In this document: positions 17,379-24,650 of the stretch, piece after piece
How the letters are laid out: each line of letters starts with the position of its first letter
How positions within the stretch are numbered: the stretch's first letter is position 1
Source: Anderseniella sp.
GTDB lineage: Bacteria > Pseudomonadota > Alphaproteobacteria > Rhizobiales > Aestuariivirgaceae
Assembly (NCBI GenBank): GCA_030626025.1
Contig: DAOUPT010000022.1
Location: 1 to 50,744 of the forward strand
Reading direction: 5' to 3'
Length of the DNA: 50,744 bases
Notes under the pieces: model-generated
Database searches by the model: none
What the model saw: the letters and a program-made list of their open reading frames with translations, nothing else
Told to the model about the DNA's origin: nothing
Position numbers and translations under genes: made by a program

Positions 17379-18389
17379 CTATTTTGCATCATATCCGAAT
17401 GATTTGATGATCTTGATTGCCGGTGCAGATTTTAGAAATTGCATGAACATACGAGCAGCAGGTTTGTTTTTGCTGTGGGTTACGATGACGGCGCTTTGTT
17501 TGATCGGCTGGTGCAGATTTGTTGGCACATGCCAGAAACTGCCGGTGGACTTCCACGGCTTTCTGGTTACTTGCGAGCGGGCGGCAAAGCCTATCGGTGC
17601 GGCTCCGGTTGCCATCATGGCGAAGGTTTGGGCGATATTTTCACCGTGAATGATTTTTTCACTGAGGTTGAAGTAGAGGTTGATAGAGCGCAGTGTTTCG
17701 ATGGAGGCCAGGCCGTAGGGGGCAAGAGCCGGGTTTGCCATGGCGATATGGCGGAAGTTTGCCTGCTTTAAAGCCAATGGGCCATCGCCATCTGTGATGA
17801 GGGATTTATTGGCGCTCCACAATGTGAGTTTGCCATAAGCGTAAGTAAAAAGAGAGGCCTGATCGCCAACACCCTTTTCGACCAGTTGGTTTGGTCGGGC
17901 ATGATCGGCTGACAGGAATACATCATAGGGTGCACTGTTGATGATTTGAGTGGCTATGGCACCGCTTGATCCGGCAACAATTATCAATTTGTGGCCTGAT
18001 TGTTTTGCAAATGGCTGTTGCAGGGCTTTCAGGGTGTTGAGGAAGTTTGAAGCGGTCGCAACTGTAATTGTATCAGCTGTGGCCTGAGAGCAGGGCAGCG
18101 CAAAAAGGCTCAAAAGAAAAAAGCCGGAACGCGCAAAATGAATTCTGGCGATCCGGCTCTTAGTGTTTTCCCGATCGCGCCGTGAAACCAACGCCAGCGG
18201 AGTGAGGGAGGGTGCTGGCGGGTTCGGCTGGCAACATTCAAGGGGGGAGGGAGTAAGAAATGCTGCTCTGTCGATCAGAAAGTCGTCGATGAATTTAAAA
18301 TGGTGTATCGCAACTGATTTGACAATGGTTAACCACGCATACACGCTATGCGTTAAACGCATGGCTGAAATTGTGGATTGGCGGGACAT
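17379..18389 (-). CDS. modA: Molybdate ABC transporter substrate-binding protein, start uncertain
   Basis: The last 240 or so residues match periplasmic ModA: ITVATASNFLNTLKALQQPFAKQSGHKLIIVAGSSGAIATQI, then YDVFLSADHARPNQLVEKG, NPALAPYG and the end FLKSAPAIKIIKSFGYD. A signal peptide (FARSGFFLLSLFALPCSQATA) lies near residues 86-106, so the real start should be close to residue 70-85, but no ATG is there; TTG in the LALVSRR region is possible. The 85 residues before it look like translated intergenic repeat. The frame opens right after the LysR stop codon. No modB or modC gene is nearby, so its partner transporter is unknown. Confidence 0.75.
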   Translation of the reverse strand: MSRQSTISAMRLTHSVYAWLTIVKSVAIHHFKFIDDFLIDRAAFLTPSPLECCQPNPPAPSLTPLALVSRRDRENTKSRIARIHFARSGFFLLSLFALPCSQATADTITVATASNFLNTLKALQQPFAKQSGHKLIIVAGSSGAIATQIINSAPYDVFLSADHARPNQLVEKGVGDQASLFTYAYGKLTLWSANKSLITDGDGPLALKQANFRHIAMANPALAPYGLASIETLRSINLYFNLSEKIIHGENIAQTFAMMATGAAPIGFAARSQVTRKPWKSTGSFWHVPTNLHQPIKQSAVIVTHSKNKPAARMFMQFLKSAPAIKIIKSFGYDAK

Positions 18390-19277
18390 TCAAAACTTCC
18401 ATTCCTTGGCACGGGCAACAATAAAGTCGCGAAAAACTGCAACACGTTTTGATTGGCGCAATTCTTCGGGATAGACAAAATAGGTGTCAAATTCCGGTGT
18501 TTCCTTGGTCAGGTCGATGCGGACGAGATTTGAGTTGTTGCCAACAATATAGTCTGGCAGGGAAGCAAGACCCATACCGGCTTCAACGGCACGTCTGATG
18601 CCATAAACATTGTTGATGTGAAATGATGAAGGTCGTGGTTTTCCGGCTGGTCGACCTATGGTTTGCAACCAGTTTATGTTGCTCAAATAGGCAGGGGCGG
18701 TACCGTAGGTCAATAATTTATGATCATCGAGATCACTGAGGGAAGCTGGCATGCCATTTTCGCGCAGATAATCGGGCGATGCATAAATATGATAGTGCAC
18801 GGTAAACAGGCGGCGCTGGATAAGGTCGGGTTGGCTGGGACGGCGCAGACGGATGGCGATGTCGGCTTCGCGCATCGACAAATCGAGTTCTCGATCATGC
18901 AGCAATATGGAAATGTTGATATCAGGGTACATTTCCGAAAACTGACTGATGCGCGGTGTCAGCCAAATGGTGCCGAGACCAACCGTAGTGGTGATTCTCA
19001 GGTCACCGGCTGGCTTTTCCTTTGAATCCATCAATTGCGCCTGGGTTTCAGACACTTTGGTAAAGACCTCATGGGCGGTCCGGCGCAGGGTCTCACCCTG
19101 CTCGGTCAGAATTAGGCCGCGGGCGTGGCGGTGAAACAGGGAGACTTTCAGGTCCTGTTCGAGGGATGAAACCTGGCGTGAGACAGCAGACTGGGACAGC
19201 CCCAATTTGTGACCGGCATGGGTGAAGCTGCCTGCTTCAGCAACAGCGTGGAAAATTCTGAGTTTGTCCCAATCCAT
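18390..19277 (-). CDS. lsrB: LysR-family regulator, LsrB/VtlR-like
   Basis: A 295-residue LysR regulator. The N-terminal helix-turn-helix begins MDWDKLRIFHAVAEAGSFTHAG and includes LSQSAVSRQVSSLEQDL. It sits next to trxB on the same strand, as LsrB (Sinorhizobium, Agrobacterium) and VtlR (Brucella) do; those proteins control oxidative-stress, envelope and sRNA genes and are needed in the host. I see no cysteine in this protein, whereas cysteine-based redox sensing has been proposed for LsrB. The effector domain has DIAIRLRRPSQPDL and VEAGMGLASLPDYI. Its promoter region holds a perfect 12-base inverted repeat. The lsrB name rests on similarity plus synteny. Confidence 0.85.
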   Translation of the reverse strand: MDWDKLRIFHAVAEAGSFTHAGHKLGLSQSAVSRQVSSLEQDLKVSLFHRHARGLILTEQGETLRRTAHEVFTKVSETQAQLMDSKEKPAGDLRITTTVGLGTIWLTPRISQFSEMYPDINISILLHDRELDLSMREADIAIRLRRPSQPDLIQRRLFTVHYHIYASPDYLRENGMPASLSDLDDHKLLTYGTAPAYLSNINWLQTIGRPAGKPRPSSFHINNVYGIRRAVEAGMGLASLPDYIVGNNSNLVRIDLTKETPEFDTYFVYPEELRQSKRVAVFRDFIVARAKEWKF

Positions 19278-19295
19278 ATTTTTATCCAGTTGGTC

Positions 19296-19334
19296 CTAGA
19301 CCAGGTCATGTTTTAATGGAATCATTAAAACATG
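19296..19334. repeat. Palindromic element between trxB and lsrB
   Basis: Perfect 12-base arms CATGTTTTAATG (19307-19318) and CATTAAAACATG (19323-19334) surround a GAAT loop, giving a GANTC (CcrM) site at the centre. CTAGA lies just before it (19296-19300), like the repeats at 46.0-46.1 kb. It begins 19 bases upstream of the lsrB start codon, so it may serve as an operator as well as a repeat. Confidence 0.75.
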
Positions 19335-19365
19335 TGAAACTGATCGATTACAATAACTTAGGCGA

Positions 19366-19392
19366 TTTTCGTGTTTCAAAGAAACACGAAAA
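19366..19392 (-). terminator. trxB: Hairpin after trxB
   Basis: Perfect 12-base arms TTTTCGTGTTTC (19366-19377) and GAAACACGAAAA (19381-19392) with a three-base loop start ten bases after the trxB stop. Read on the minus strand it begins CTAAAGCGTTTTC, similar to the CTAGAGCGTTTC head of the repeat at 46021. There is no long T-run, so termination is plausible but not certain. Confidence 0.5.
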
Positions 19393-19401
19393 CGCTTTAG
19401 T

Positions 19402-20340
19402 TTACTTTTCTTCAGCAATAGCCCGTTCAACTTCCAGTGCGGCCATGCAGCCCATACCGGCGGCGGTGACGGCCTGACGGTATTTGTCGTCGGTTACATC
19501 GCCTGCTGCATATACGCCTGCTACATTGGTTGCGGTCGAATCAGGGGCGGTCACAAGGTAACCACCCTGCTTCATTTCCAGTTGGCCATCAAACAGTTCA
19601 GTTGATGGTTTGTGGCCGATGGCGATGAATACGCCATGGCAGTCAACATCTTGGGTTTTACCGGTCTTGACGTTTTTTAGTCGGGCAGCGGTAACGCTTT
19701 TGGGGTCATCATCGCCGAGAATTTCTTCAAGGGTGGTGTCCCACATGACAGTGACTTTTTCGTTCTTGAACAGGCGCTCCTGGAGGATTTTTTCAGACCG
19801 CAATTCGTCACGACGATGGACAAGCACAACTTCACTGGCAAAATTGGTCAGGAATAAAGCTTCTTCCACAGCGGTGTTGCCACCGCCAATGACCAGTACT
19901 TTTTTATCGCGGTAGAAAAAACCATCGCAGGTGGCACAAGCTGAAACGCCAAAGCCCTGAAAGGTTTCTTCTGATTCCAGTCCAAGCCAGCGGGCCTGGG
20001 CACCGGTGCAGATAATCAAATTATCACAAGTATATTCACCGGCATCGCCTTTCAGTTTGAAGGGGCGGGTTTTGAGGTCTACTTCCATGATGTGATCGGC
20101 AACAATTTCAGCGCCAACATTTCTGACCTGGGCTTCCATCTGTTCCATCATCCACGGGCCTTGAACCGGGTCGGCATAACCTGGGTAATTTTCAACATCA
20201 GTTGTGATGGTCAGTTGGCCACCTGGCTGGATGCCTTGAATGACAAGAGGATTAAGCATGGCTCGCTGGGCATAAATTGCAGCAGTATAACCGGCCGGGC
20301 CGGAACCGAGGATGATAACTTTAGCGTGTCTTGCAGACAT
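19402..20340 (-). CDS. trxB: Thioredoxin reductase
   Basis: A 312-residue flavoprotein that reduces thioredoxin with NADPH. It has the FAD motif GSGPAG (residues 12-17), the redox pair Cys135-Ala-Thr-Cys138 in SACATCDGFF, the NADPH motif VIGGGNTAVEEALFL with HRRDELRSE, and the C-terminal FAD motif GVYAAGDVTDDKYRQAVTAAG. I chose the ATG at 20340, which gives the family's usual beginning (ARHAKVIILGSGPAG). Linkage to lsrB suggests redox-related control of or by that regulator. Confidence 0.97.
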   Translation of the reverse strand: MSARHAKVIILGSGPAGYTAAIYAQRAMLNPLVIQGIQPGGQLTITTDVENYPGYADPVQGPWMMEQMEAQVRNVGAEIVADHIMEVDLKTRPFKLKGDAGEYTCDNLIICTGAQARWLGLESEETFQGFGVSACATCDGFFYRDKKVLVIGGGNTAVEEALFLTNFASEVVLVHRRDELRSEKILQERLFKNEKVTVMWDTTLEEILGDDDPKSVTAARLKNVKTGKTQDVDCHGVFIAIGHKPSTELFDGQLEMKQGGYLVTAPDSTATNVAGVYAAGDVTDDKYRQAVTAAGMGCMAALEVERAIAEEK

Positions 20341-20431
20341 ATTTGACTCCAAAAATTTCGGGAATTGATTTGTTGTGTCTAACTTAGTAGCAGTATGGCG
20401 CAAAGAAAAGCCCCAACACGAGTTATGCGCC

Positions 20432-20899
20432 ATGAAAGATGTCACAGGATTTCAGATTTTAGTCGATGCTGATGCCTGCCCGGTCAAAGATGAAGTCTAC
20501 AAGGTGGCGTTTCGCTATTTTGTATCGGTTATTGTCGTGGCCAATTCCTATATGCGGGTGCCAGAACATGAGTTGGTGGAGCGGGTTGTTGTCCCTGCCG
20601 GGCCCGATGTGGCAGATGATTATATTGCCGAGCGGGCGGATGAAAAATCGGTGGTGATTACAGCTGATATCCTGCTGGCTGATCGGGCCATCAAGGCCGG
20701 AGCAATGGTGATCGCGCCCAATGGCAAGCCGTTTACGGAAAACTCTATTGGTAATGCCATTGCAGTGCGGGCCATCATGGCTGATTTGCGAGCCGGTGGT
20801 GATGTGGTTGGCGGACCGCCACCGTTCCAAAAGACTGACCGGTCGCGGTTTTTGTCGGCACTGGATGAGGCGCTGGTGCGACTGCAACGAAGTGATTGA
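20432..20899 (+). CDS. UPF0178 (YaiI/YqxD) family protein
   Basis: A 155-residue protein of a widespread family with a PIN-like fold and no established function. Landmarks are ILVDADACPVKDEVYKVA near the start, VVVPAGPDVADDYIAERA, VVITADILLADRAIKAGA, APNGKPFTENSIGNAIAVR and GGPPPFQKTDRSRFLSALD. The ATG at 20432 is used because the protein then starts like its family. It is divergent from trxB and followed by a possible terminator hairpin. Confidence 0.92.
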   Translation: MKDVTGFQILVDADACPVKDEVYKVAFRYFVSVIVVANSYMRVPEHELVERVVVPAGPDVADDYIAERADEKSVVITADILLADRAIKAGAMVIAPNGKPFTENSIGNAIAVRAIMADLRAGGDVVGGPPPFQKTDRSRFLSALDEALVRLQRSD

Positions 20900-20908
20900 C
20901 ACAAACGG

Positions 20909-20939
20909 AAAATAGGTTAGCATTACTTACCTATTTTTG
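20909..20939 (+). terminator. Hairpin with T-run after the UPF0178 gene
   Basis: Arms AAAATAGGT (20909-20917) and ACCTATTTT (20929-20937) with an 11-base loop, followed by TT. It starts 10 bases after the stop codon of the UPF0178 gene and lies 14 bases before the LysE gene. The weak AT-rich stem could equally be an operator for lysE. Confidence 0.45.
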
Positions 20940-20952
20940 ATTTGGTATTGTC

Positions 20953-21546
20953 ATGTCCCTTGATGTCTATCTTTCCCTGCTTGGATTTATGGTGATTTCA
21001 ACTGTAACGCCCGGCCCGAATAATTTCATGCTTTTTGCCTCGGGCCTGAATTTTGGCTTGCGGCGGACGCTGCCGCTGATTTTTGGCATTGGCAACGGAT
21101 TTGCATTTTTGCTGATTTGTGTGGGGCTGGGGATGGGGCGATTACTCGAGATTTACCCTCTGGCCTTTACCGTCATTAAAGGTCTCGGAGCGGGGTATAT
21201 GCTTTATTTGGCCTGGAAAATTGCCAACTCAGGCCCATTGCAGATTGGTGAAGGCAAGTCCCGGCCGATGAATTATTTTGAAGCGACACTGTTTCAGTGG
21301 GTTAATCCAAAAGCTTGGGTCGTCACCGTGGTTCTGGCTTCAACATATACCTCTAAAGACAATTATTATCTCAGTCTGGCGATCATCGTTGCCACTGCCG
21401 GTATTGCCAATCTGCCAACTATTTCAACATGGGCGGTATTTGGCACCGGGATGAAACAGTTCCTGTCCGACCCGAAAAAGCTTCGGGTGTTTAATATTGT
21501 TATGGCGCTGGCGTTGGTATTGTCCCTGTGGCCAATGTTGCGTTAA
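20953..21546 (+). CDS. LysE/RhtB-family amino-acid exporter
   Basis: A 197-residue inner-membrane protein with about six hydrophobic segments. The start YLSLLGFMVISTVTPGPNNFMLFASGLNFGLRRTLPLIFGIGNGF is diagnostic (TPGPNN motif), as is FQWVNPKAWVVTV in the middle. Family members export amino acids such as homoserine, threonine or lysine; the substrate here is unknown. Its TAA overlaps the stop of the convergent aminotransferase gene by four bases. Confidence 0.92.
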   Translation: MSLDVYLSLLGFMVISTVTPGPNNFMLFASGLNFGLRRTLPLIFGIGNGFAFLLICVGLGMGRLLEIYPLAFTVIKGLGAGYMLYLAWKIANSGPLQIGEGKSRPMNYFEATLFQWVNPKAWVVTVVLASTYTSKDNYYLSLAIIVATAGIANLPTISTWAVFGTGMKQFLSDPKKLRVFNIVMALALVLSLWPMLR

Positions 21547-22670
21547 AGCACCTTGTCGAGCACCGCTTCCAACCGCGCTACAGTGGCATCAACATTGTTG
21601 AGCTTGTCGAGACCGAACAGACCCAGCCGGAAGGTGCAAAAGTCATCTGGTTCATCGCACATCAGCGGCACACCGGCGGCGATTTGCATACCCTCTGCCG
21701 CGAACAGGCTGCCGTTCTGAATGCCGGGGTTATCGGTGTAGCTGACCACCACGCCGGGAGCTTCAAAGCCCTTGGCCGCAACGCTTTTGATACCACGTTC
21801 GGCCAGTGAGGCGCGAACCCGGCGGCCCAGTTCGAGCTGTTCATCGCGGACCTTGTCAAAGCCATAGGCTTTGGTTTCCATCATCACGGCGTGGAATTTG
21901 ACCAACGCATCGGTGGGCATGGTGGCGTGATAGGCGTGGCCACCGTTTTCATAGGCCTGCATGATCTGCAGCCATTTTTTCAGATCGCAGGCAAAGCTGG
22001 TGCTGGTGGTTTCATCGACCACTTTCAGGGCTGCTTCATTCATCATCACCAGACCGGCAGCTGGTGAAGCGCTCCAGCCTTTTTGCGGAGCAGAAATGAG
22101 TACATCGATGCCGATGTCTTTCATGTCCGCCCAGACTGTGCCCGAGGCAATGCAATCGAGAACGAACAAGCCGCCGATTTCATGGACAGCATCGGCGACA
22201 GCGCGCATGTAGTCATCGGATAGCATCATGCCGGAAGAGGTTTCCACATGGGGCGCGAACACCACGTCGGGTTTTTCGGATTTGATGGTGGCAACCACGT
22301 CTTCGATGGCAGCAGGGGCAAAGGGTTCCTGCCGGTTGTCACTTTGCATTTGAGCTTTAAGCACGGTGGAGGATGCCGGAATGCTGCCAGCCTCGAAAAT
22401 CTGGGTCCAGCGGAAGCTGAACCAGCCATTACGGATGACCAGAGTTTTCTTGCCGGTTGCAATCTGGCGGGCGACCGCCTCCATGGCATAGGTGCCGCCG
22501 CCGGGAATAATGGCCACCGCATCTGCCTGATAAACAGATTTCAGGGTTTCAGAAATCTCGCGCATGACGCCCTGAAATGATTGCGACATGTGGTTGAGCG
22601 AGCGGTCAGTGAAAACAACGGAGAATTCTGACAGGCCATCGGGATCGACATCGGGCAAAAGGGCGGACAT
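21543..22670 (-). CDS. Class V PLP-dependent aminotransferase
   Basis: A 375-residue fold-type I enzyme related to alanine-glyoxylate/serine-pyruvate aminotransferases. Landmarks are IPGGGTYAMEAVARQIATGKKTLVIRNGWFSFRW, HVETSSGMMLS, FVLDCIASGTVWADMKDIGIDV and the PLP lysine in SAPQKGWSASPAAGLVMMNE. Unlike many relatives the N-terminus lacks the usual GP motif region before the first sheet. The amino donor and acceptor cannot be assigned. It is probably expressed alone; the gene upstream is divergent. Confidence 0.87.
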   Translation of the reverse strand: MSALLPDVDPDGLSEFSVVFTDRSLNHMSQSFQGVMREISETLKSVYQADAVAIIPGGGTYAMEAVARQIATGKKTLVIRNGWFSFRWTQIFEAGSIPASSTVLKAQMQSDNRQEPFAPAAIEDVVATIKSEKPDVVFAPHVETSSGMMLSDDYMRAVADAVHEIGGLFVLDCIASGTVWADMKDIGIDVLISAPQKGWSASPAAGLVMMNEAALKVVDETTSTSFACDLKKWLQIMQAYENGGHAYHATMPTDALVKFHAVMMETKAYGFDKVRDEQLELGRRVRASLAERGIKSVAAKGFEAPGVVVSYTDNPGIQNGSLFAAEGMQIAAGVPLMCDEPDDFCTFRLGLFGLDKLNNVDATVARLEAVLDKVL

Positions 22671-22781
22671 GGGGCGGCTTTCTGTAAGCTGGTGTTAATT
22701 TAGAGGAATTCGTCTATAAGGTGGTTCCTAACAGAACACTCTATAACAGAACCAACCGGTTTTCCAACAGGTGGAATTGAA

Positions 22782-23159
22782 ATGAACAAAACCTTGTTTC
22801 TGGCTGCTTTTTTTGGCCTGACTGCTGTTGCGGCTGGCGCCTATGCCAATCACGGTATTGATCCCAAAAACACCGTAAAAGTGATGTCAGCGGTGCGCCT
22901 GCAACAGGTGCACGGGCTGGTTATTCTGGCAATCGGTCTTGCAGGTTATGCCGCCCTGCCGGAGGGATTGGCCAACAAGTTAAAAATTGCCACTGTCGCC
23001 TTCGCGCTGGGCATCATCCTGTTCAGTGGCAATATCTATCTGATCTACTTTGCCGGTTTCAAGGGTTTGAGTTTTCTGGTGCCCTTTGGCGGCATGACCA
23101 TTATGGCTGGCTGGGTGGTGCTCATGTGGGCGGCAGTGCGGCATGGGCCGCGCCGTTAG
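22782..23159 (+). CDS. DUF423 membrane protein (YgdD-like)
   Basis: A 125-residue membrane protein with four hydrophobic segments. It follows the DUF423 pattern: FLAAFFGLTAVAAGAYANHGI near the start, then RLQQVHGLVILAIGLAGYA, ILFSGNIYLIYFAG and a C-terminal PFGGMTIMAGWVVLMWAAV. The role is unknown. An AGGTGG precedes the ATG. The stop overlaps the thioesterase gene's stop on the other strand. Confidence 0.88.
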   Translation: MNKTLFLAAFFGLTAVAAGAYANHGIDPKNTVKVMSAVRLQQVHGLVILAIGLAGYAALPEGLANKLKIATVAFALGIILFSGNIYLIYFAGFKGLSFLVPFGGMTIMAGWVVLMWAAVRHGPRR

Positions 23160-23575
23160 CTATCACCAATCAATGTTGCCGCTTTTTCGCGTACATCGTC
23201 AGGAAAAGGGATAGCCTTGCGGGCTGATGTGTCGAGGTGGGCGGCGGTGAGTTCGCAGGTGGCGGAAACTTCGCCGGATTCGCAATCGGTCATTTCGTGG
23301 ATGAAGCGGATGATTTTGGGCTTTATCTCCAGTCCTCTGGTGCGGATTTCCAACATGTCACCGGGCAGGGCTTCGCGCTTGTAAACCAGACGCTGATCAA
23401 GGGCCGCCATGCCTCTTTTTTCAGCCCGTAACCCGGATGGCGTCAGACCCAATTCGTTAAAAAAGGCCCATGTGGCTTCGTCAAACTTGCTGACATACCA
23501 CATAACATTCATATGCCCCATATGATCACAATGCCATGGATAGACAATGCCTTTGTAGGTTGGCTGGCTGGTCAT
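23156..23575 (-). CDS. Acyl-CoA thioesterase, hot-dog fold (4-hydroxybenzoyl-CoA thioesterase type)
   Basis: A 139-residue hot-dog protein. YPWHCDHMGHMNVMWYVSKFDEATWAFF contains the active-site pattern with Asp (CDHMGHMN) followed by the long helix. KREALPGDMLEIRTRGLEI and the later SGEVSATCELTAAHLD fit the YbgC/4HBT family. The start at 23575 is chosen because it matches family length; an upstream in-frame start at 23614 would overlap the PDC-like gene. It lies 17 bases after that gene on the same strand and may share its transcript. The substrate is unknown. Confidence 0.87.
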   Translation of the reverse strand: MTSQPTYKGIVYPWHCDHMGHMNVMWYVSKFDEATWAFFNELGLTPSGLRAEKRGMAALDQRLVYKREALPGDMLEIRTRGLEIKPKIIRFIHEMTDCESGEVSATCELTAAHLDTSARKAIPFPDDVREKAATLIGDS

Positions 23576-23592
23576 ATTTTTGTCCTCTCGCT

Positions 23593-24567
23593 TTAAATTA
23601 CCTTGCCAAACCAAAACTCCATGCCGTTCTTTAAAAACTCATCCCAGCGAATATAGTGGGAGCCGTCGCAGGAGAAGTTTAGGGCTACCATTCCGTTGCA
23701 GATGTTTATGGAGCCCGAGCGCAGGTAGATGTTTTCGTCGGCAAAGCGTAGTTGTTTGAACATGTCGAAGATTTTTGTAATGGCCTCTTGCGGGATGATC
23801 GCAAGGTCGGTGTAATCGCGGTGGGGGTAGGCCAGACAGATGTCGGGGTTGGTCAGGTCGTTGGCGCTAAGCAGGCGATAATTATAAGGTGAGTCGACCA
23901 TCCAGATGGTGGCACGGCTGGAGGAGAAGTGGATTTTGGTGTGGAAGACGCCGTGAAAGGAAATCAACTCGCTAAGGACTGCCAGCACATCATCGATATT
24001 CTCATCAACAATGCTGGTCATGCGTTGTTGGCCGAACAGATTGCCGCGAATTGACGGATCGCCTTTCATTTGTTGCCAGTCCTGTGGTTCGCGATAGGTG
24101 TCGCGGGTGGCTGGCAATTCGCGCAAATCATAATCAGCCCCGAGAAAACCAATCAGATTGTTGTCCCAGTCGCGAATAACCCGGATGGCGGTCAATGACG
24201 GGCGTTTGGAGTTGCGGCTGATATAGGCCTCTGACAGGCGGAAGTTGGTGGTGCCGACGATGTCTTGCATATAGGGGCGACTGGAACGGTCACGGCCAAA
24301 GCTTTCCTGTTCAAGGCCATGCCGGGTGACATTGGCAACAATCTGCACCATGTCGGCATTCAACACGTAAAGATGCTTGCAATTGGACAACTCCTTGTCT
24401 TTCAGGGCTGTGATCAGGCGCTCTTCCAGACCATTGCGGTCATCCATCAGATCTATGCAATCGCGTGATAATTTACGCATTGACCGTGAAATCAGCGTAG
24501 TCAACATTTCGCGCTGGCTGGAAACGGCGGTGCGTAAATCATCCGGCTGTTTTGATTTGGTTTTCAT
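23593..24567 (-). CDS. Soluble PDC/Cache-like sensor protein
   Basis: A protein of about 324 residues. The N-terminal third is polar helix (REMLTTLISRSMRKLSRDCIDLM), followed by a PDC-sensor-like domain: HLYVLNADMVQIVANVT, RSSRPYMQDI, LSEAYISRNSKRPSLTAIRVIRDWDNNLIGFLGADYDLRELP. PDC domains usually lie outside the membrane in receptors, but no membrane segment or signal peptide is visible and there is no output domain. The C-terminus (ICLAYPHRDYTDLAIIPQEAITKIFDMFKQLRFADENIYLRSG) is not recognised. The start could also be at 24582. It is divergent from uvrB. Confidence 0.72.
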   Translation of the reverse strand: MKTKSKQPDDLRTAVSSQREMLTTLISRSMRKLSRDCIDLMDDRNGLEERLITALKDKELSNCKHLYVLNADMVQIVANVTRHGLEQESFGRDRSSRPYMQDIVGTTNFRLSEAYISRNSKRPSLTAIRVIRDWDNNLIGFLGADYDLRELPATRDTYREPQDWQQMKGDPSIRGNLFGQQRMTSIVDENIDDVLAVLSELISFHGVFHTKIHFSSSRATIWMVDSPYNYRLLSANDLTNPDICLAYPHRDYTDLAIIPQEAITKIFDMFKQLRFADENIYLRSGSINICNGMVALNFSCDGSHYIRWDEFLKNGMEFWFGKVI

Positions 24568-24650
24568 TTCTGTATCCAACATGATTCTGGCGAAAACTGC
24601 AAGCCACTGACATATTCCGTCACCATCGCCTCTTCCCCCGCGAGGCATGC

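Noticed and set aside
22715-22765. Direct AACAGAAC repeats and an imperfect GGTGGTTC/GAACCAACC inverted repeat before DUF423
   Set aside because: Imperfect and short; no second copy seen, so not enough to call an operator.
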